Shown here one piece after another: positions 8,940 through 19,273 of a stretch of 64,000 nt of DNA. The position numbers and the translations under genes are program-made. The notes below the pieces were generated by a model. It saw nothing but the letters and a program-made list of their open reading frames with translations, was not told where the DNA came from and made no database searches. The stretch spans positions 248,001-312,000 of the forward strand of contig NZ_MTBA01000004.1 in NCBI RefSeq assembly GCF_002150805.1. Direction: 5' to 3'. Numbering within the stretch: position 1 is the first letter of the stretch; each line of letters opens with the position of its first letter. Source of the DNA: Oceanospirillum sanctuarii (lineage in GTDB: Bacteria; Pseudomonadota; Gammaproteobacteria; Pseudomonadales; Halomonadaceae).

Positions 8940-9188
8940 ATGGATCTATCTACTCACAATATGACCAACCTGTTTAACCAGCTTGGCCTGCCCAGCGACG
9001 AGACATCTATCCAGCAATTTATCAGAGATAACGCCCCCATCCCGGCAGACCTGCCCATCTACGAAGCCACTTGCTTTACAGATGTTCAGGCGGCCTTTCT
9101 GGCACAGGGTCTGGATGAAGATTCAGACTGGAGCGAAGTGATTGACACCCTGCACAGCGCTATGACAGAACCGGCAGATCATAATTAA
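8940..9188 (+). CDS. DUF2789 family protein
   Basis: 82 residues, the normal size of DUF2789. Acidic and small, with the family pattern MTNLFNQLGLPSD at the start and LDEDSDWSEVIDTLHSAM near the end. Function unknown. AAGGAGG lies directly upstream of ATG 8940, indicating strong translation. No operon partner. Confidence 0.85.
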   Translation: MDLSTHNMTNLFNQLGLPSDETSIQQFIRDNAPIPADLPIYEATCFTDVQAAFLAQGLDEDSDWSEVIDTLHSAMTEPADHN

Positions 9189-9743
9189 TCACACCCAAAC
9201 GATACAAAATTAACCAAAGAGTTTCAATTTCCGAAACATAAAATCAACTGGCTAACGCTTTTTTCGTCCGGTCAGTGTGAAAATACACCCTGACCGGACA
9301 CTCAGCCATTAGCGTTTCGCTATATTGCATCGGGTTAATTTCCTGTTATCCTCCTGTTTTAATTTAACAATTTAAAGACTGCACCCAAGGTATATGACAG
9401 CAAACAGCGAACCTCCCAGTTGTCTTCGGACAGCTGATAATAAAAACGCCTTCGCGGCGTACTCCCCAATCTTTTCTGGCTGCAACCAGCAGATCCCAAA
9501 CGGACTGATGGCCACAAGCAGCAAAAGCTCATTGGCAACCAGTACATCTCTGTCACTGCATCAGCCGATGAAAAGCTTTATTAGAAGTACATCTCTCTTT
9601 TCCCCTGACCAGCAATCCGTTACTCTGCTAAAAAATAACCCGCAGCCGATAACGGTGTTGCCCGCTTTTGGCACAACATCGATTTGGGGAACAGATGGCA
9701 TGATCCACAGGTCACAGAATTTTCAGCAAGCGAGGCAGCATTG
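9189..9743. other. Long intergenic region with an interrupted dyad
   Basis: 555 bases without a gene I can support. An inverted repeat spans 9268-9301: ten-base arms GTCCGGTCAG / CTGACCGGAC, extended by GTG/CAC around an AAAATA loop. It lacks a T tract on either strand, so it may be a folded RNA or a regulator site rather than a terminator. A 116-codon open frame (9394-9744) has atypical codon use and is not accepted as a gene. Confidence 0.5.
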
Positions 9744-10457
9744 ATGCGAATTCATGTTTTTCAGCACGTTCCCTACGAAGGGCCGGGTAGTATTGCCCGC
9801 TGGGCCGAAAAAAATGGCCATACGCTGACCACGACCCGCTTCCATGAAGGCGACCCTCTGCCATCTCACGAAGATTATGATCTGCTGATGATTCTTGGCG
9901 GCCCTATGAGCGCCAACGATGATTTCAATGTCGATTGGATGAAAGCAGAAAAAGTCTTTATCCGTGAAGCGATTGATCAGGAAAAGATGCTGCTGGGGAT
10001 CTGCCTGGGTTCGCAGCTGATCGCACGGGTACTGGGTGCCACCGTCAGCAAAAATGATGAGCGTGAAATTGGCTGGTTCCCGATTACTGCTACACCGAAC
10101 GCCATGGTGCTGGGTCTGCCTCAGCAGTTTCAGGCGTTCCACTGGCACGGTGATACCTTCACTTTGCCGGAAGGTGCTAAGTCCATCGGCAGCAGCGAAG
10201 GTTGTGGCCAACAGGGCTTTATCTATCAGGATCGCGTGGTTGCCCTGCAGTTCCACCTGGAAACCACACCGGATGCGGCCCGTGAACTGGTAGATGCCTG
10301 CCGTCACGAGATCGAAGAAGATGGCACCCATACCCAACCAGCAGAAGCTATGCTGGTGGATCTGGAGCTCTTCTCCGAAGCCAACCAACGTATGGAACAG
10401 ATTATGGGCTATATGCTGGCTCAGCTTGAGGCGACAGCAACGGCCACAACCAGCTAA
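9744..10457 (+). CDS. Class I glutamine amidotransferase-like protein
   Basis: 237 residues. Triad Cys87 (GICLGSQ), His171 and Glu173 (LQFHLE) and the oxyanion GGPMS identify a free-standing GATase1 of the GMP-synthase-like type. Such proteins hydrolyse gamma-glutamyl bonds or serve as amidotransferase subunits; no synthetase partner is adjacent. ATG 9744 is preceded by GAGG at eight bases and overlaps an upstream TGA. Strong terminator downstream. Confidence 0.85.
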   Translation: MRIHVFQHVPYEGPGSIARWAEKNGHTLTTTRFHEGDPLPSHEDYDLLMILGGPMSANDDFNVDWMKAEKVFIREAIDQEKMLLGICLGSQLIARVLGATVSKNDEREIGWFPITATPNAMVLGLPQQFQAFHWHGDTFTLPEGAKSIGSSEGCGQQGFIYQDRVVALQFHLETTPDAARELVDACRHEIEEDGTHTQPAEAMLVDLELFSEANQRMEQIMGYMLAQLEATATATTS

Positions 10458-10493
10458 CACACTCAGATATAGCGCAATCTGAACGCCAGACGT

Positions 10494-10534
10494 AAAAAAG
10501 CCGGAATCTATCACTGATAAATTCCGGCTTTTTT
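10494..10534 (+). terminator. Rho-independent terminator
   Basis: AAAAAAGCCGGAAT paired with ATTCCGGCTTTTTT, T tract included. It is nearly symmetric, but the neighbouring gene at 10589 converges, so it may serve both strands. Confidence 0.9.
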
Positions 10535-10588
10535 GTGCGAGCTGTAAACACCCTCTCAGGGTTTACAGCTCTTTCCAATCCAGAAGGC

Positions 10589-11749
10589 TTATAGAGTTTC
10601 CAGAACCTTAGCCAGACGCTTCAGGCCTTCTTCCATATCTTCCGGTGTCATCTGACTGAAGCTCAGACGCAGTGCTTTACCTGCTGATTTCTCAACTTCA
10701 AACGGCGTACCCGGCAGAGGAACAACCTTAGCTTCGATACCTTTCGGCAGAACTTCACGGGTATCGGTTTCCAGCTCCAGCCAGAAGAACATACCGCCCG
10801 CTGGCAGTTTCCACTTCACAGACGCTGGCAGGTACTCTTTCAGCAGCTTCTGCATCAGGTCACGCTTAACACGGTAGTGGTTCTGCAGACGCTCAACGTG
10901 CGCAGGCAGGCTACCAGCCGCTAAAAAGTCACCAATGATCTTCTGACCCAGACGGTTAGAGTGCAGATCCGTCGCCTGCTTAGCACGCAGAATCCAAGGG
11001 TACAGATCAGGATGCGAAACCACATAACCGGTACGCAGACCCGGCCACAGCATCTTGGAGAAAGAACCCATGTACATCCAGGTCGCTTTCTTCAGGTAAG
11101 AACAGATCGGACGGGTGAAGGCGTTATCGTAGTTCAGAACGCGGTACGGGTCGTCTTCGATCAGCGTCACATCGTAACGGTCGATCAGTTCAGCCACAGC
11201 GATACGCTCGGCTTCGGTGTAGCTGTAACCAGTCGGGTTCTGGAAGGTCGGAATCAGATAAACCATACGTGGGTTGTTATCTTTCAGTTGCTTCCCCAGA
11301 GACTCCAGATCAACACCGTTCTCGCCCAGATCAAATGGCAGCAGATCAGCACCCAGACCACGCAGAACCTGCAGCATCGCCAGATAAGTCGGGTCTTCAA
11401 CCACAACCTGAGTACCGGCATCTACCAGAATACGCGCGGCCAGATCCAGACCCTGCTGAGAACCGGAAGTGATCATAATCTGATCTTCGGTGCAGGTCAG
11501 GCCTTCGCCGCCCAGCCACTTAACCAGCTCCTGTTTTACCAGAGCTTCACCGTCAGAGGTGCCGTATTGTTTAATGCTGGTCAGGTCGCCCAGTTCTGGC
11601 ATCTCAGGCATAACAGAAGCATCGGGCAGGCCACCGGCAAAAGAGATCATGCCCGGTTGTTGGCTGACCGACAGAATCTCACGCACAGGAGAACCCGGCA
11701 GACGGTTAGCGTAAGCGGACAGTTTCAATTCCGGTGAGGGGCTGGACAT
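10589..11749 (-). CDS. PLP-dependent aminotransferase, class I/II (2-aminoadipate / MocR-partner type)
   Basis: 386 residues. Fold type I aminotransferase: SGSQQGLDLAARIL binds the cofactor phosphate, FQNPTGYSYT carries the conserved Asn, LIEDDPYR the Asp, and Lys232 in SFSKMLWPGLRTGY forms the Schiff base. Closest in style to the LysN / 2-aminoadipate and aromatic aminotransferase group; the amino donor is not predictable. It is divergent from a GntR/MocR regulator, an arrangement that usually means the regulator controls the enzyme. Confidence 0.88.
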   Translation of the reverse strand: MSSPSPELKLSAYANRLPGSPVREILSVSQQPGMISFAGGLPDASVMPEMPELGDLTSIKQYGTSDGEALVKQELVKWLGGEGLTCTEDQIMITSGSQQGLDLAARILVDAGTQVVVEDPTYLAMLQVLRGLGADLLPFDLGENGVDLESLGKQLKDNNPRMVYLIPTFQNPTGYSYTEAERIAVAELIDRYDVTLIEDDPYRVLNYDNAFTRPICSYLKKATWMYMGSFSKMLWPGLRTGYVVSHPDLYPWILRAKQATDLHSNRLGQKIIGDFLAAGSLPAHVERLQNHYRVKRDLMQKLLKEYLPASVKWKLPAGGMFFWLELETDTREVLPKGIEAKVVPLPGTPFEVEKSAGKALRLSFSQMTPEDMEEGLKRLAKVLETL

Positions 11750-11993
11750 AGAGTGATCCTTTTTTGCAAATGATGATATTTGTTGTCACTGAGACTCAAC
11801 CCGGAAGCGGTGAAAACAGTTTCGCAGGACTTCGGTTGATCTCAGACTTTATGGTGACATTATGGAAATGGAAGGGGCACACAGAAAAGATACAGTTTGC
11901 TAAAACAGCCCCATACAGACCAAAATAACTGACACACAGTTTGCCGAAATTTTACCATAACGATAAAAAGCCACAAACAGATGTCTGAACCCT

Positions 11994-13514
11994 ATGCCTG
12001 AGACGCAAGCCCCGGAACATAAGCTGCAACCCGAGCTTCAACCCGAACCGCAACCCAAGCCGCATCAAAGCCCGATGCACGAGCTGAACCACCCGCCGGA
12101 ACAGCCCCTGTATCAGCAGGTGGGACGTAAGCTTTATCAGCAGGTGATCCGTCACGCCAACCCGGAACAGAAGCTGCCCAGCCTACGCCTGGTCGCCGAG
12201 CAGTTTGATATCAGCCTGAGCAGCGCCCAAAGCGCTTATCAGTATCTGATCGATCAGGGATTGGTTGTCGTTCGCCCCCGCTCCGGCTATTACCTTGCGG
12301 GTAGTCCCTCATCAGCCAAGGGTAATCAGCGGCTGCAACCTCAGATTCCACCGGCAAACCCGGCAGCAGAACGGGTTAAGGTCAGCGATCTGGTGATCCG
12401 TATGCTTTCTATGGGACGGGAGCATCCGCTGATCAATCTGGGCACGGCAGTACCGGAACCGGCACTTTTACCGCTGGAGGCACTGGCGAAGATTCAACGC
12501 CAGATCAGCCGCAAACCTCAGTGGGCTTATGGGGGCTACAGCCCCTCCGGTGGCGAACCATTGCTGCAACAGGCGCTATCTCAGCATCTCAGCCATCAGG
12601 GTGTACAGTGTGCGCCGGATGATCTCCTGATCACCAACGGCTGTACCGAAGCCCTGCGTATCGCCCTGACCGAGTGCACCAAACCCGGCGATGTGGTGGC
12701 GATTGAGTCCCCCACCTACTTCACTATTTTGCAGCAGCTGGAAAGCCTCGGTCTTAAGGCACTGGAGATCCCTACCTCACCGGAAACCGGTATCGATCTG
12801 GATCACCTCGCCACCATGATGTCCGCGATCAAGGTCAACGCCTGTGTGGTCAATCCGGTGGGGCACAACCCGCTGGGGTTTGTGATGCAGGAGCAGCAGA
12901 AAACCGATCTGATCGAACTCTGCTACCGCCACGGCACCCGCCTGATTGAGGATGTGATCTGCCTGGATCTGGCCTATGCCGATCGTCCGGTGCGCTCTTT
13001 ACGCTCGATGGATCCCTATGGCGTGGTCAGCCAGTGCGGTTCTTTCTCCAAAAGTATGTCGCCTTCGTTGCGGGTGGGCTGGTTGTTACCCGCTGGAGAT
13101 ACCGCCTCAGCCACCGCCCGTAAGTTTCAGAACAACGTCAGCGTCAGCACCCCTTGCCAGCTGAGTGTCGCCTATATGCTGGAACAGGGTTTGTATCAGC
13201 GCTCGGTGCGTAAGATCGCCAGCCAGCACAAACTGCGGGTGCATCAGACCCGTGAATGGGTACTCAGGTATTTTCCGGAGGGCACACGGGTTTCGTTGCC
13301 GGAGGCAGGTTTTGTTCTCTGGGTGGAACTGCCGGAGCCTTTTATGGCGATGCCGCTACACCAGAAAGCACTGGAAAAAGGCGTGATGTTTCTGCCGGGG
13401 GATGTGTTCTCCCCCACCAGCGATCTCTACAGCCGTTATCTCAGGATCAACTGCTGTGCCTGCCCGGAGGAGGAAGTATTGGAAGGAATCAAACGCATCG
13501 GGCGCTGCTTTTAA
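11994..13514 (+). CDS. GntR/MocR-type regulator with aminotransferase domain
   Basis: 506 residues. A Pro/Gln-rich N-terminus (about 1-35) precedes a winged helix (about 36-102: LPSLRLVAEQFDISLSSAQSAYQYL) and a class I aminotransferase-like domain (about 130-506) that keeps the PLP lysine, Lys353, in SFSKSMSPSLRVGW. MocR proteins bind DNA as dimers and sense PLP or a PLP-amino acid adduct. The divergent aminotransferase gene 244 bases away is the likely target. The low-complexity N-terminus suggests that the true start could be ATG 12075; neither site has a clear ribosome site. Confidence 0.87.
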   Translation: MPETQAPEHKLQPELQPEPQPKPHQSPMHELNHPPEQPLYQQVGRKLYQQVIRHANPEQKLPSLRLVAEQFDISLSSAQSAYQYLIDQGLVVVRPRSGYYLAGSPSSAKGNQRLQPQIPPANPAAERVKVSDLVIRMLSMGREHPLINLGTAVPEPALLPLEALAKIQRQISRKPQWAYGGYSPSGGEPLLQQALSQHLSHQGVQCAPDDLLITNGCTEALRIALTECTKPGDVVAIESPTYFTILQQLESLGLKALEIPTSPETGIDLDHLATMMSAIKVNACVVNPVGHNPLGFVMQEQQKTDLIELCYRHGTRLIEDVICLDLAYADRPVRSLRSMDPYGVVSQCGSFSKSMSPSLRVGWLLPAGDTASATARKFQNNVSVSTPCQLSVAYMLEQGLYQRSVRKIASQHKLRVHQTREWVLRYFPEGTRVSLPEAGFVLWVELPEPFMAMPLHQKALEKGVMFLPGDVFSPTSDLYSRYLRINCCACPEEEVLEGIKRIGRCF

Positions 13515-13596
13515 GCGCCCGGGTTATCGCCATTTTCACCACGTTGAAGAACAGCCGATGTTAAGACGAGCAACCGATTTATAAAGAACAACCGCT

Positions 13597-15396
13597 TTAA
13601 GATGAGCAGCTCAAGTGCGAGACACCACCTGCCCCAAAGGCTTCAATCGGTTTCTGGCGATAGAAGCCTTCAGCAATCTCCGCTGACTGCTCATCGTAAG
13701 GCTGGGTCATCACACTTTGCAGTTCACGGATCAGGCTGTAATCACCCTGTGCGGCGGCCTGATAGGCCGGAGCCAGCAACCATTCCCTTAGGGTATATTT
13801 CGGATTAGCCGCTTTCATTCCGGCGCGCACTTCCGCTTCTGAACGAGGGGTTTCGCCGCGTTCATCTGCTGCAACCGCCTCACGCATCAGGGCTTCACGC
13901 CACTGGCTTAACCAAAGTGTCCAGCGGCGATCCATCTCGGCATGATCCAGATCGTACCTTGGGTGCAGGGCAACCGCTTCGTAAACTTCACCGTTATAGA
14001 AACTGGCTTTCAGGGTATTCAGGTCGTCTGTCAACGCTTCAGCCGACAAACCTGTAAAAGACAGATCAGAAAGAATACGGAAGAAACGGGTGTAATCCAC
14101 CGGAGTCAGCATCATCAGCATTTCAAGGTGACGGAGCAGCTCAGCATCAAACCCGGTTAAGCCGAGTTTAGCGGCCCACATCGCTTCCATCTCGGCCTGC
14201 ATGGCGTTATCAAAATCACGCTCTATCTCATGCAGCTGGCGTAACGCCTCCGGCTCATCCGCCAGTAACGGCTGCAGCGCCTTACAGAAACTGCCGAAGT
14301 TTTTACCCGCCGCCACCGGCTGATTCATAAAGGCAAAGTGCTGACCGCCACCGGTCCACGGTTGGTAATGGGGGTTAAAGGCATCGATAAAACCGAAGGG
14401 GCCGTAATCCAGCGTGAAGCCACCTGCAGCACAGTTATCACTGTTAAAGTTACCCTGGCAGTAACCCACTCTGATCCAGTTCGCCACCAGCCTGGTCAGG
14501 CGGCCACGAAAGGCTTTGGCCAGAGTCAGAATACTTTCTGGCAGGCATAGGTCAGTTTGGATTTCGTTTGAGTATTCCCGCTCGATCAGATGACGCACCA
14601 GCTGTCCCAGCTCCGCCAGAGCACCGGGTTGCTGCTTACGGGCACGACGGCCAAACAGCTCCAGCTGACCCACTCGGATAAAAGAAGGCGCAACACGGGT
14701 CGTGATCGCTACTGGCTCCGCCACCATGCGATCCGGGTCCATGGAGCGGGAACCTTCTGAATACCAAGGGCGTTTCACTACATCGGTTTTGGACACATAC
14801 AGGGTTAAGGAACGGCTGGTGGGCACACCCAAAGCGTGCATGTGCTCCTGCGCCAGAAACTCCCGCACACTGGAACGCAGCACCGCACGGCCATCACCAC
14901 CACGGCAATAGGGCGTGCGACCACCACCTTTCAGCTGCATCTCCCAACGCTGGTTGCCCAGCACCGCTTCCACCACAGACACCGCACGACCATCGCCATA
15001 ACCGTTACCGGTCTGGAACGGACACTGCTGAGTGTATTCCGTACCATAAATGGACAAGGCATAACCCGTTGCCCAACCGGTTTTGCGAAAGCCCTGCGGT
15101 TGGTCAGTCAGATCACCAGTGAACAGACGGGTAAAGTCTTTATCCTGCGCGAGATCGTCGCTCAGCCCCAGCTCACGGAAAAAGGCCGGGCTATGGGCGA
15201 TATATTCCGGCTGCCCGATAGGCGTTGGCGCAACCGGCACATAGTGCCCGCTGAACACCTGACGGGGGTTATGGTCAGCGCCATCTTCCGTGGCATCCGG
15301 ATCAGGAGTCAGCGTGTCCATCAGGGAGTAATCGAGGCAATTCGCCAGATCATCCAGAGAGTTGATGGTTGCGGTGGATTCTGTAGAGGTTTTCAC
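13597..15396 (-). CDS. selO: SelO (YdiU) protein adenylyltransferase
   Basis: 599 residues. Pseudokinase SelO family: it transfers AMP from ATP to Ser/Thr/Tyr of proteins and is linked to redox stress. Visible hallmarks are [69 protein letters not shown] and the C-terminal SCSS containing the conserved redox Cys (selenocysteine in eukaryotes). About 100 residues longer than E. coli YdiU, mostly at the N-terminus and in a middle insert. Start is GTG 15396; upstream signals are weak and an internal ATG would remove 25 residues. Monocistronic. Confidence 0.92.
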   Translation of the reverse strand: MKTSTESTATINSLDDLANCLDYSLMDTLTPDPDATEDGADHNPRQVFSGHYVPVAPTPIGQPEYIAHSPAFFRELGLSDDLAQDKDFTRLFTGDLTDQPQGFRKTGWATGYALSIYGTEYTQQCPFQTGNGYGDGRAVSVVEAVLGNQRWEMQLKGGGRTPYCRGGDGRAVLRSSVREFLAQEHMHALGVPTSRSLTLYVSKTDVVKRPWYSEGSRSMDPDRMVAEPVAITTRVAPSFIRVGQLELFGRRARKQQPGALAELGQLVRHLIEREYSNEIQTDLCLPESILTLAKAFRGRLTRLVANWIRVGYCQGNFNSDNCAAGGFTLDYGPFGFIDAFNPHYQPWTGGGQHFAFMNQPVAAGKNFGSFCKALQPLLADEPEALRQLHEIERDFDNAMQAEMEAMWAAKLGLTGFDAELLRHLEMLMMLTPVDYTRFFRILSDLSFTGLSAEALTDDLNTLKASFYNGEVYEAVALHPRYDLDHAEMDRRWTLWLSQWREALMREAVAADERGETPRSEAEVRAGMKAANPKYTLREWLLAPAYQAAAQGDYSLIRELQSVMTQPYDEQSAEIAEGFYRQKPIEAFGAGGVSHLSCSS

Positions 15397-15519
15397 GATA
15401 ACGCCTGCCAGTTGGTTGGTTCGGTGTCCTTAATGTGGGGATTATAGGTAGTACGGAGGCAGGCAAACAACGGGACACAAGGTAGGGTTATTTTTTTGAG
15501 CAGGATTTAAGGCAAATAA

Positions 15520-15543
15520 AAAAGCGGCTGGTACGCCGCTTTT
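15520..15543 (-). terminator. Terminator of the toxin-antitoxin operon
   Basis: AAAAGCGGC / GCCGCTTTT stem with loop TGGTAC; read leftward it ends in a T-rich run. It lies 14 bases after the antitoxin stop. Confidence 0.85.
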
Positions 15544-15556
15544 CATAAGAAAGATA

Positions 15557-15841
15557 TCAACTCAGTGCTCTCAGGACTGCTTGTGGCTCTTTTGATATGA
15601 CGTGCAATAGAGCCAATGCTGGGCCATGAGGCGTCCGATTACCGTGTTCCCAATGTCTCAGAGTTGATACGCTGATACTGAACTTGGCAGCAAATTCCAT
15701 CTGCGTCATACCCAGATTTTTTCGGATAGCGGCCACATCAACAGGTTCAGGTCGATGCGTTTTGGCCTCAACCTTACCGCCTTGGTTAAGTTCGATGGCT
15801 TCCTGTAAGCCCTTAGCAATACTTTCAAAGGCACTAGCCAT
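15557..15841 (-). CDS. HigA/NadS-like antitoxin, XRE family
   Basis: 94 residues. C-terminal helix-turn-helix (about residues 38-80) with IRKNLGMTQMEFAAKFSISVSTLRHWEHGNRTPHGPA, the pattern of NadS/HigA-type antitoxins. Start is decided by GGAGAAAA just upstream of ATG 15841; the ATG lies inside the end of the toxin gene (8-base overlap), typical of coupled toxin-antitoxin pairs. It should neutralise the toxin and repress the operon through the palindrome at 16190-16208. A terminator follows. Confidence 0.87.
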   Translation of the reverse strand: MASAFESIAKGLQEAIELNQGGKVEAKTHRPEPVDVAAIRKNLGMTQMEFAAKFSISVSTLRHWEHGNRTPHGPALALLHVISKEPQAVLRALS

Positions 15842-16181
15842 GATTTTTCTCCAATGCTGTATGAGCCAGAATACTGACCAGTTTGGACAGCGCATTTCTG
15901 TCCGCTTTTGACAAATTTGCCCGCTCACCTTTACCAAACATCGTCAGCAGGTACAGGGGAATTCTGTGGTCGTGGTAATAATAGATGACACGCACCCCAC
16001 CACTTTTCCCTTTGTTGCCTCTGCTCCAACGAAGCTTGCGGATACCGCCGGTTCCTTCCATCACATCACCGGCCAATGGATGCTCGGCAAGGTAGTCGAT
16101 GACGGCCTTGCGCTCGAAGTCCGTGAAAAGGTCATCGGCACGTTTGATGTATTCCGGGAGTTCAGTGATGGTGGTTAGCAT
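15834..16181 (-). CDS. RelE/HigB-like toxin
   Basis: 115 residues. RelE/ParE-superfamily toxin: FTDFERKAVIDYLAEHPLAGDVMEGTGGIRKLRW, then GKSGGVRVIYYYHDHRIPLYLLTMFGKGE, the pattern of the RelE subgroup that precedes its antitoxin (HigBA order). Such toxins cleave mRNA on ribosomes. ATG 16181 chosen; an in-frame GTG at 16199 would put the start inside the operator. Operon of two genes. Confidence 0.87.
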   Translation of the reverse strand: MLTTITELPEYIKRADDLFTDFERKAVIDYLAEHPLAGDVMEGTGGIRKLRWSRGNKGKSGGVRVIYYYHDHRIPLYLLTMFGKGERANLSKADRNALSKLVSILAHTALEKNHG

Positions 16182-16189
16182 AGGCGAAG

Positions 16190-16208
16190 AGTAATCCACT
16201 GGATTACT
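16190..16208. promoter_or_regulatory. Palindromic operator of the toxin-antitoxin operon
   Basis: AGTAATCCACTGGATTACT is a perfect 19-base dyad with nine-base arms around a central C. It ends eight bases before the toxin start codon. A second, smaller perfect dyad, AAGACTTAGTCTT, lies at 16215-16227. Confidence 0.8.
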
Positions 16209-16402
16209 TTGAACAAGACTTAGTCTTATTGTAATATTCAGGGCATATCAATGCATGCGATACATACCACTCATTAAAAGCCTGTTAGCAAGAGCCTACA
16301 TCGATATCCACAGTTCAAGAGCACCAACTTTTCATATGACAAAGAAAGGTGAACTGAGTTCTAAGAACAGTCTATTCTGAATCTGGAACTCCCCTCCAGA
16401 CC

Positions 16403-16429
16403 AAAAAAGGTCGGTTACTCCCGACCTTT
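16403..16429 (-). terminator. Terminator after the beta-barrel gene
   Basis: AAAGGTCGG / CCGACCTTT stem with a six-base loop; read leftward it ends in TTTTTT. Confidence 0.85.
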
Positions 16430-16446
16430 CAAATGACTCAAAACTA

Positions 16447-17178
16447 TTAACGGCGCATACGCCAGCCAAACTCGATTTTGCTATCTCCCAAATTCGTGTA
16501 AGTGATATAGGCACCTTCGTTCTGATCCATATTGTGCATAAAGCGATCAATACCGATGCGCCAGCCTGTCTGATCTCCATTATCACGACTACTTTTAATC
16601 AAACCTAAATCCAGAGCGAGATCTATACCGGCCAAATACTTCATGCCAAATGTTAGGTCGGTACCATCATTATCAACTGTTACACAACGGCTACCTGCAC
16701 AGCCGGTGGTAGACTCAAGCACGTAATCAAAAGTAGCGTAGGGGAAGTAGGTCAGGTTGATCGGATAAGTTGCGCCAACACCAAAGTTCCAACCAGAGCG
16801 TCCAGCATCGAACAAATTGGTTAAGTCGAAACTGTTCTCATAACCGATACGACCGAAGAAATAGTCAGATTGCTTTGGCATAGCTGATAACTCAATATCA
16901 ATCCCAATACTTGACCCCATACCGCCAACCGAAGAGTCATAGGAATGATATACAGCACCAAAATCAAGATAAGTGAACATACGACTGGCACTCTGAGCGC
17001 GAATCTGTAGAGGATATGGCAATTTTTTAAATGCTTCCCGCGCAACTTCATCAGAACCATTCTGAATCTCTGACAAAAGTTCAGCCATATTATCCCCCTC
17101 TTGAGGCAACGACTCTGCAAAAGTCAAAGACGAAGCCAAGGCAGCAGAAATAGCAGTGAGAAGAATACGTTTTTTCAT
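16447..17178 (-). CDS. Secreted, beta-barrel-like outer membrane protein, unknown
   Basis: 243 residues with a clean signal peptide (KKR, hydrophobic core, cleavage after TFA at about residue 21). The mature part begins with an acidic segment, then alternates aromatic and polar residues (YFFGRIGYENSF, WNFGVGATYPINLTYFPYATFDYVLE, FGMKYLAGIDLALDLGLI), ending in GWRMRR rather than the usual terminal Phe. One Cys pair (GCAGSRC). This pattern suggests an outer membrane beta-barrel. I do not recognise a named family. Single gene with its own terminator. Confidence 0.65.
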   Translation of the reverse strand: MKKRILLTAISAALASSLTFAESLPQEGDNMAELLSEIQNGSDEVAREAFKKLPYPLQIRAQSASRMFTYLDFGAVYHSYDSSVGGMGSSIGIDIELSAMPKQSDYFFGRIGYENSFDLTNLFDAGRSGWNFGVGATYPINLTYFPYATFDYVLESTTGCAGSRCVTVDNDGTDLTFGMKYLAGIDLALDLGLIKSSRDNGDQTGWRIGIDRFMHNMDQNEGAYITYTNLGDSKIEFGWRMRR

Positions 17179-17697
17179 AATAAAGTCCTTAAAAAAGTAA
17201 AAGCCGGTCTATTCGGTTAGGGTCAAACTTACCCAGCCCGAAATCCATCAACCGGCAGTAAAGCCGACCTAAAACACAATGATTCAGACTTTCAGGCCAA
17301 AAACATAAACTGAGTTTATGTGTAGCTCTGGAAACTAGCAGTGTTGCACTTAATAGTTGAATCCAAGATTCCTGCACCATTCTATCAGCAGACACAAAAG
17401 CAGGATGAAGAGGGACTTGTGAAGAGAAATGATAAATCCATTTTCTGATCTGACTGCTTCCCTGCCATTGCGCTTGTACGCCTTTGATTCCGCTCTTTAC
17501 CTTAAAAGCGGCCATATGCTGAGGCTTAAACCAAACAAGCACACGGTTTACAACATCTGATCGATTAAAAATTTATCGGAAGCCAATTAAGAATTCAACC
17601 GCGAAGAAGGTCTGATAAGGCGGCGGGCTCGGTGCCCACCTTGGAATGAGAAGCTGGCGACTGGCGCGATAATCAGCGCCAGCAGCTAAAATGCGAT
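17179..17697. other. Intergenic region, 519 bases
   Basis: Upstream of the beta-barrel gene and downstream of the COG0523 gene, both leftward. Holds the inverted repeat CTGGCGC / GCGCCAG at 17661-17682 with no T tract. A 117-codon leftward frame (17189-17542) looks like chance. Confidence 0.5.
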
Positions 17698-18864
<1,167 letters not shown>

Positions 18865-18914
18865 GGGAAAACTCCTGCAGAACAGCGAGATAAAGGCTTT
18901 AGGGTTAGAATTCG

Positions 18915-18937
18915 AAAATGTTACAACATAACATTTT
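18915..18937. promoter_or_regulatory. Zur-box-like palindrome
   Basis: Perfect nine-base arms AAAATGTTA and TAACATTTT around CAACA. This agrees well with the proteobacterial Zur consensus (GAAATGTTATA-type half-sites). It lies between the COG0523 gene and the divergent 79-residue gene, able to control both. Confidence 0.8.
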
Positions 18938-18983
18938 ATCTGTCTGCAGAATAAAACGATCAGGGAAATAGAGAGAAACCACC

Positions 18984-19223
18984 ATGAGCAGCCAAACCCG
19001 TAACCCATTTTTACGTCTGCCGGTCAGTGTGAATACCGATGTTGTTCACTATCTGGTTCACGCCGACCATATTCTACAGATCACTGAACACGATATCCTG
19101 TGCAGTAATGTGGAGCTGGTGAACGGTAAGCAGTTTCTGGTGGAGCTGAATATGGAGATGATCGAAAAGATGCTGAATCAGGCCTACGGCCATGAGATCG
19201 CGAAACCTTACTTTGGCGAGTAG
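18984..19223 (+). CDS. Small protein of unknown function next to a Zur box
   Basis: 79 residues, no signal peptide or membrane segment. Four His, two near the middle of a HYLVHADH segment, and one Cys (DILCSN). A weak GAGAG ribosome site precedes ATG 18984. It starts 46 bases after a Zur-box-like palindrome and is divergent from a putative zinc chaperone gene, so it is likely zinc-responsive. I do not recognise a family. Confidence 0.65.
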   Translation: MSSQTRNPFLRLPVSVNTDVVHYLVHADHILQITEHDILCSNVELVNGKQFLVELNMEMIEKMLNQAYGHEIAKPYFGE

Positions 19224-19273
19224 TGCTGATTCAGACTTGCGATCTCTTGTGTAGAAAAATCAGCCGAGCCTGA

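Noticed and set aside
9394-9744. Open frame of 116 codons ahead of the amidotransferase gene
   Set aside because: Ser- and Thr-rich, many AGA, AGG, ATA and ACA codons unlike the neighbours, poor ribosome site spacing and no protein-like pattern. The TGA/ATG overlap with the next gene is the only point in its favour.
17189-17542. Open frame of 117 codons on the minus strand upstream of the beta-barrel gene
   Set aside because: No domain, no convincing ribosome site, and composition of a non-coding stretch.
18865-19008. N-terminal extension of the COG0523 GTPase to 19008
   Set aside because: It would overlap the Zur box and the start of the divergent gene; TTG 18864 has a strong ribosome site and family-like length.
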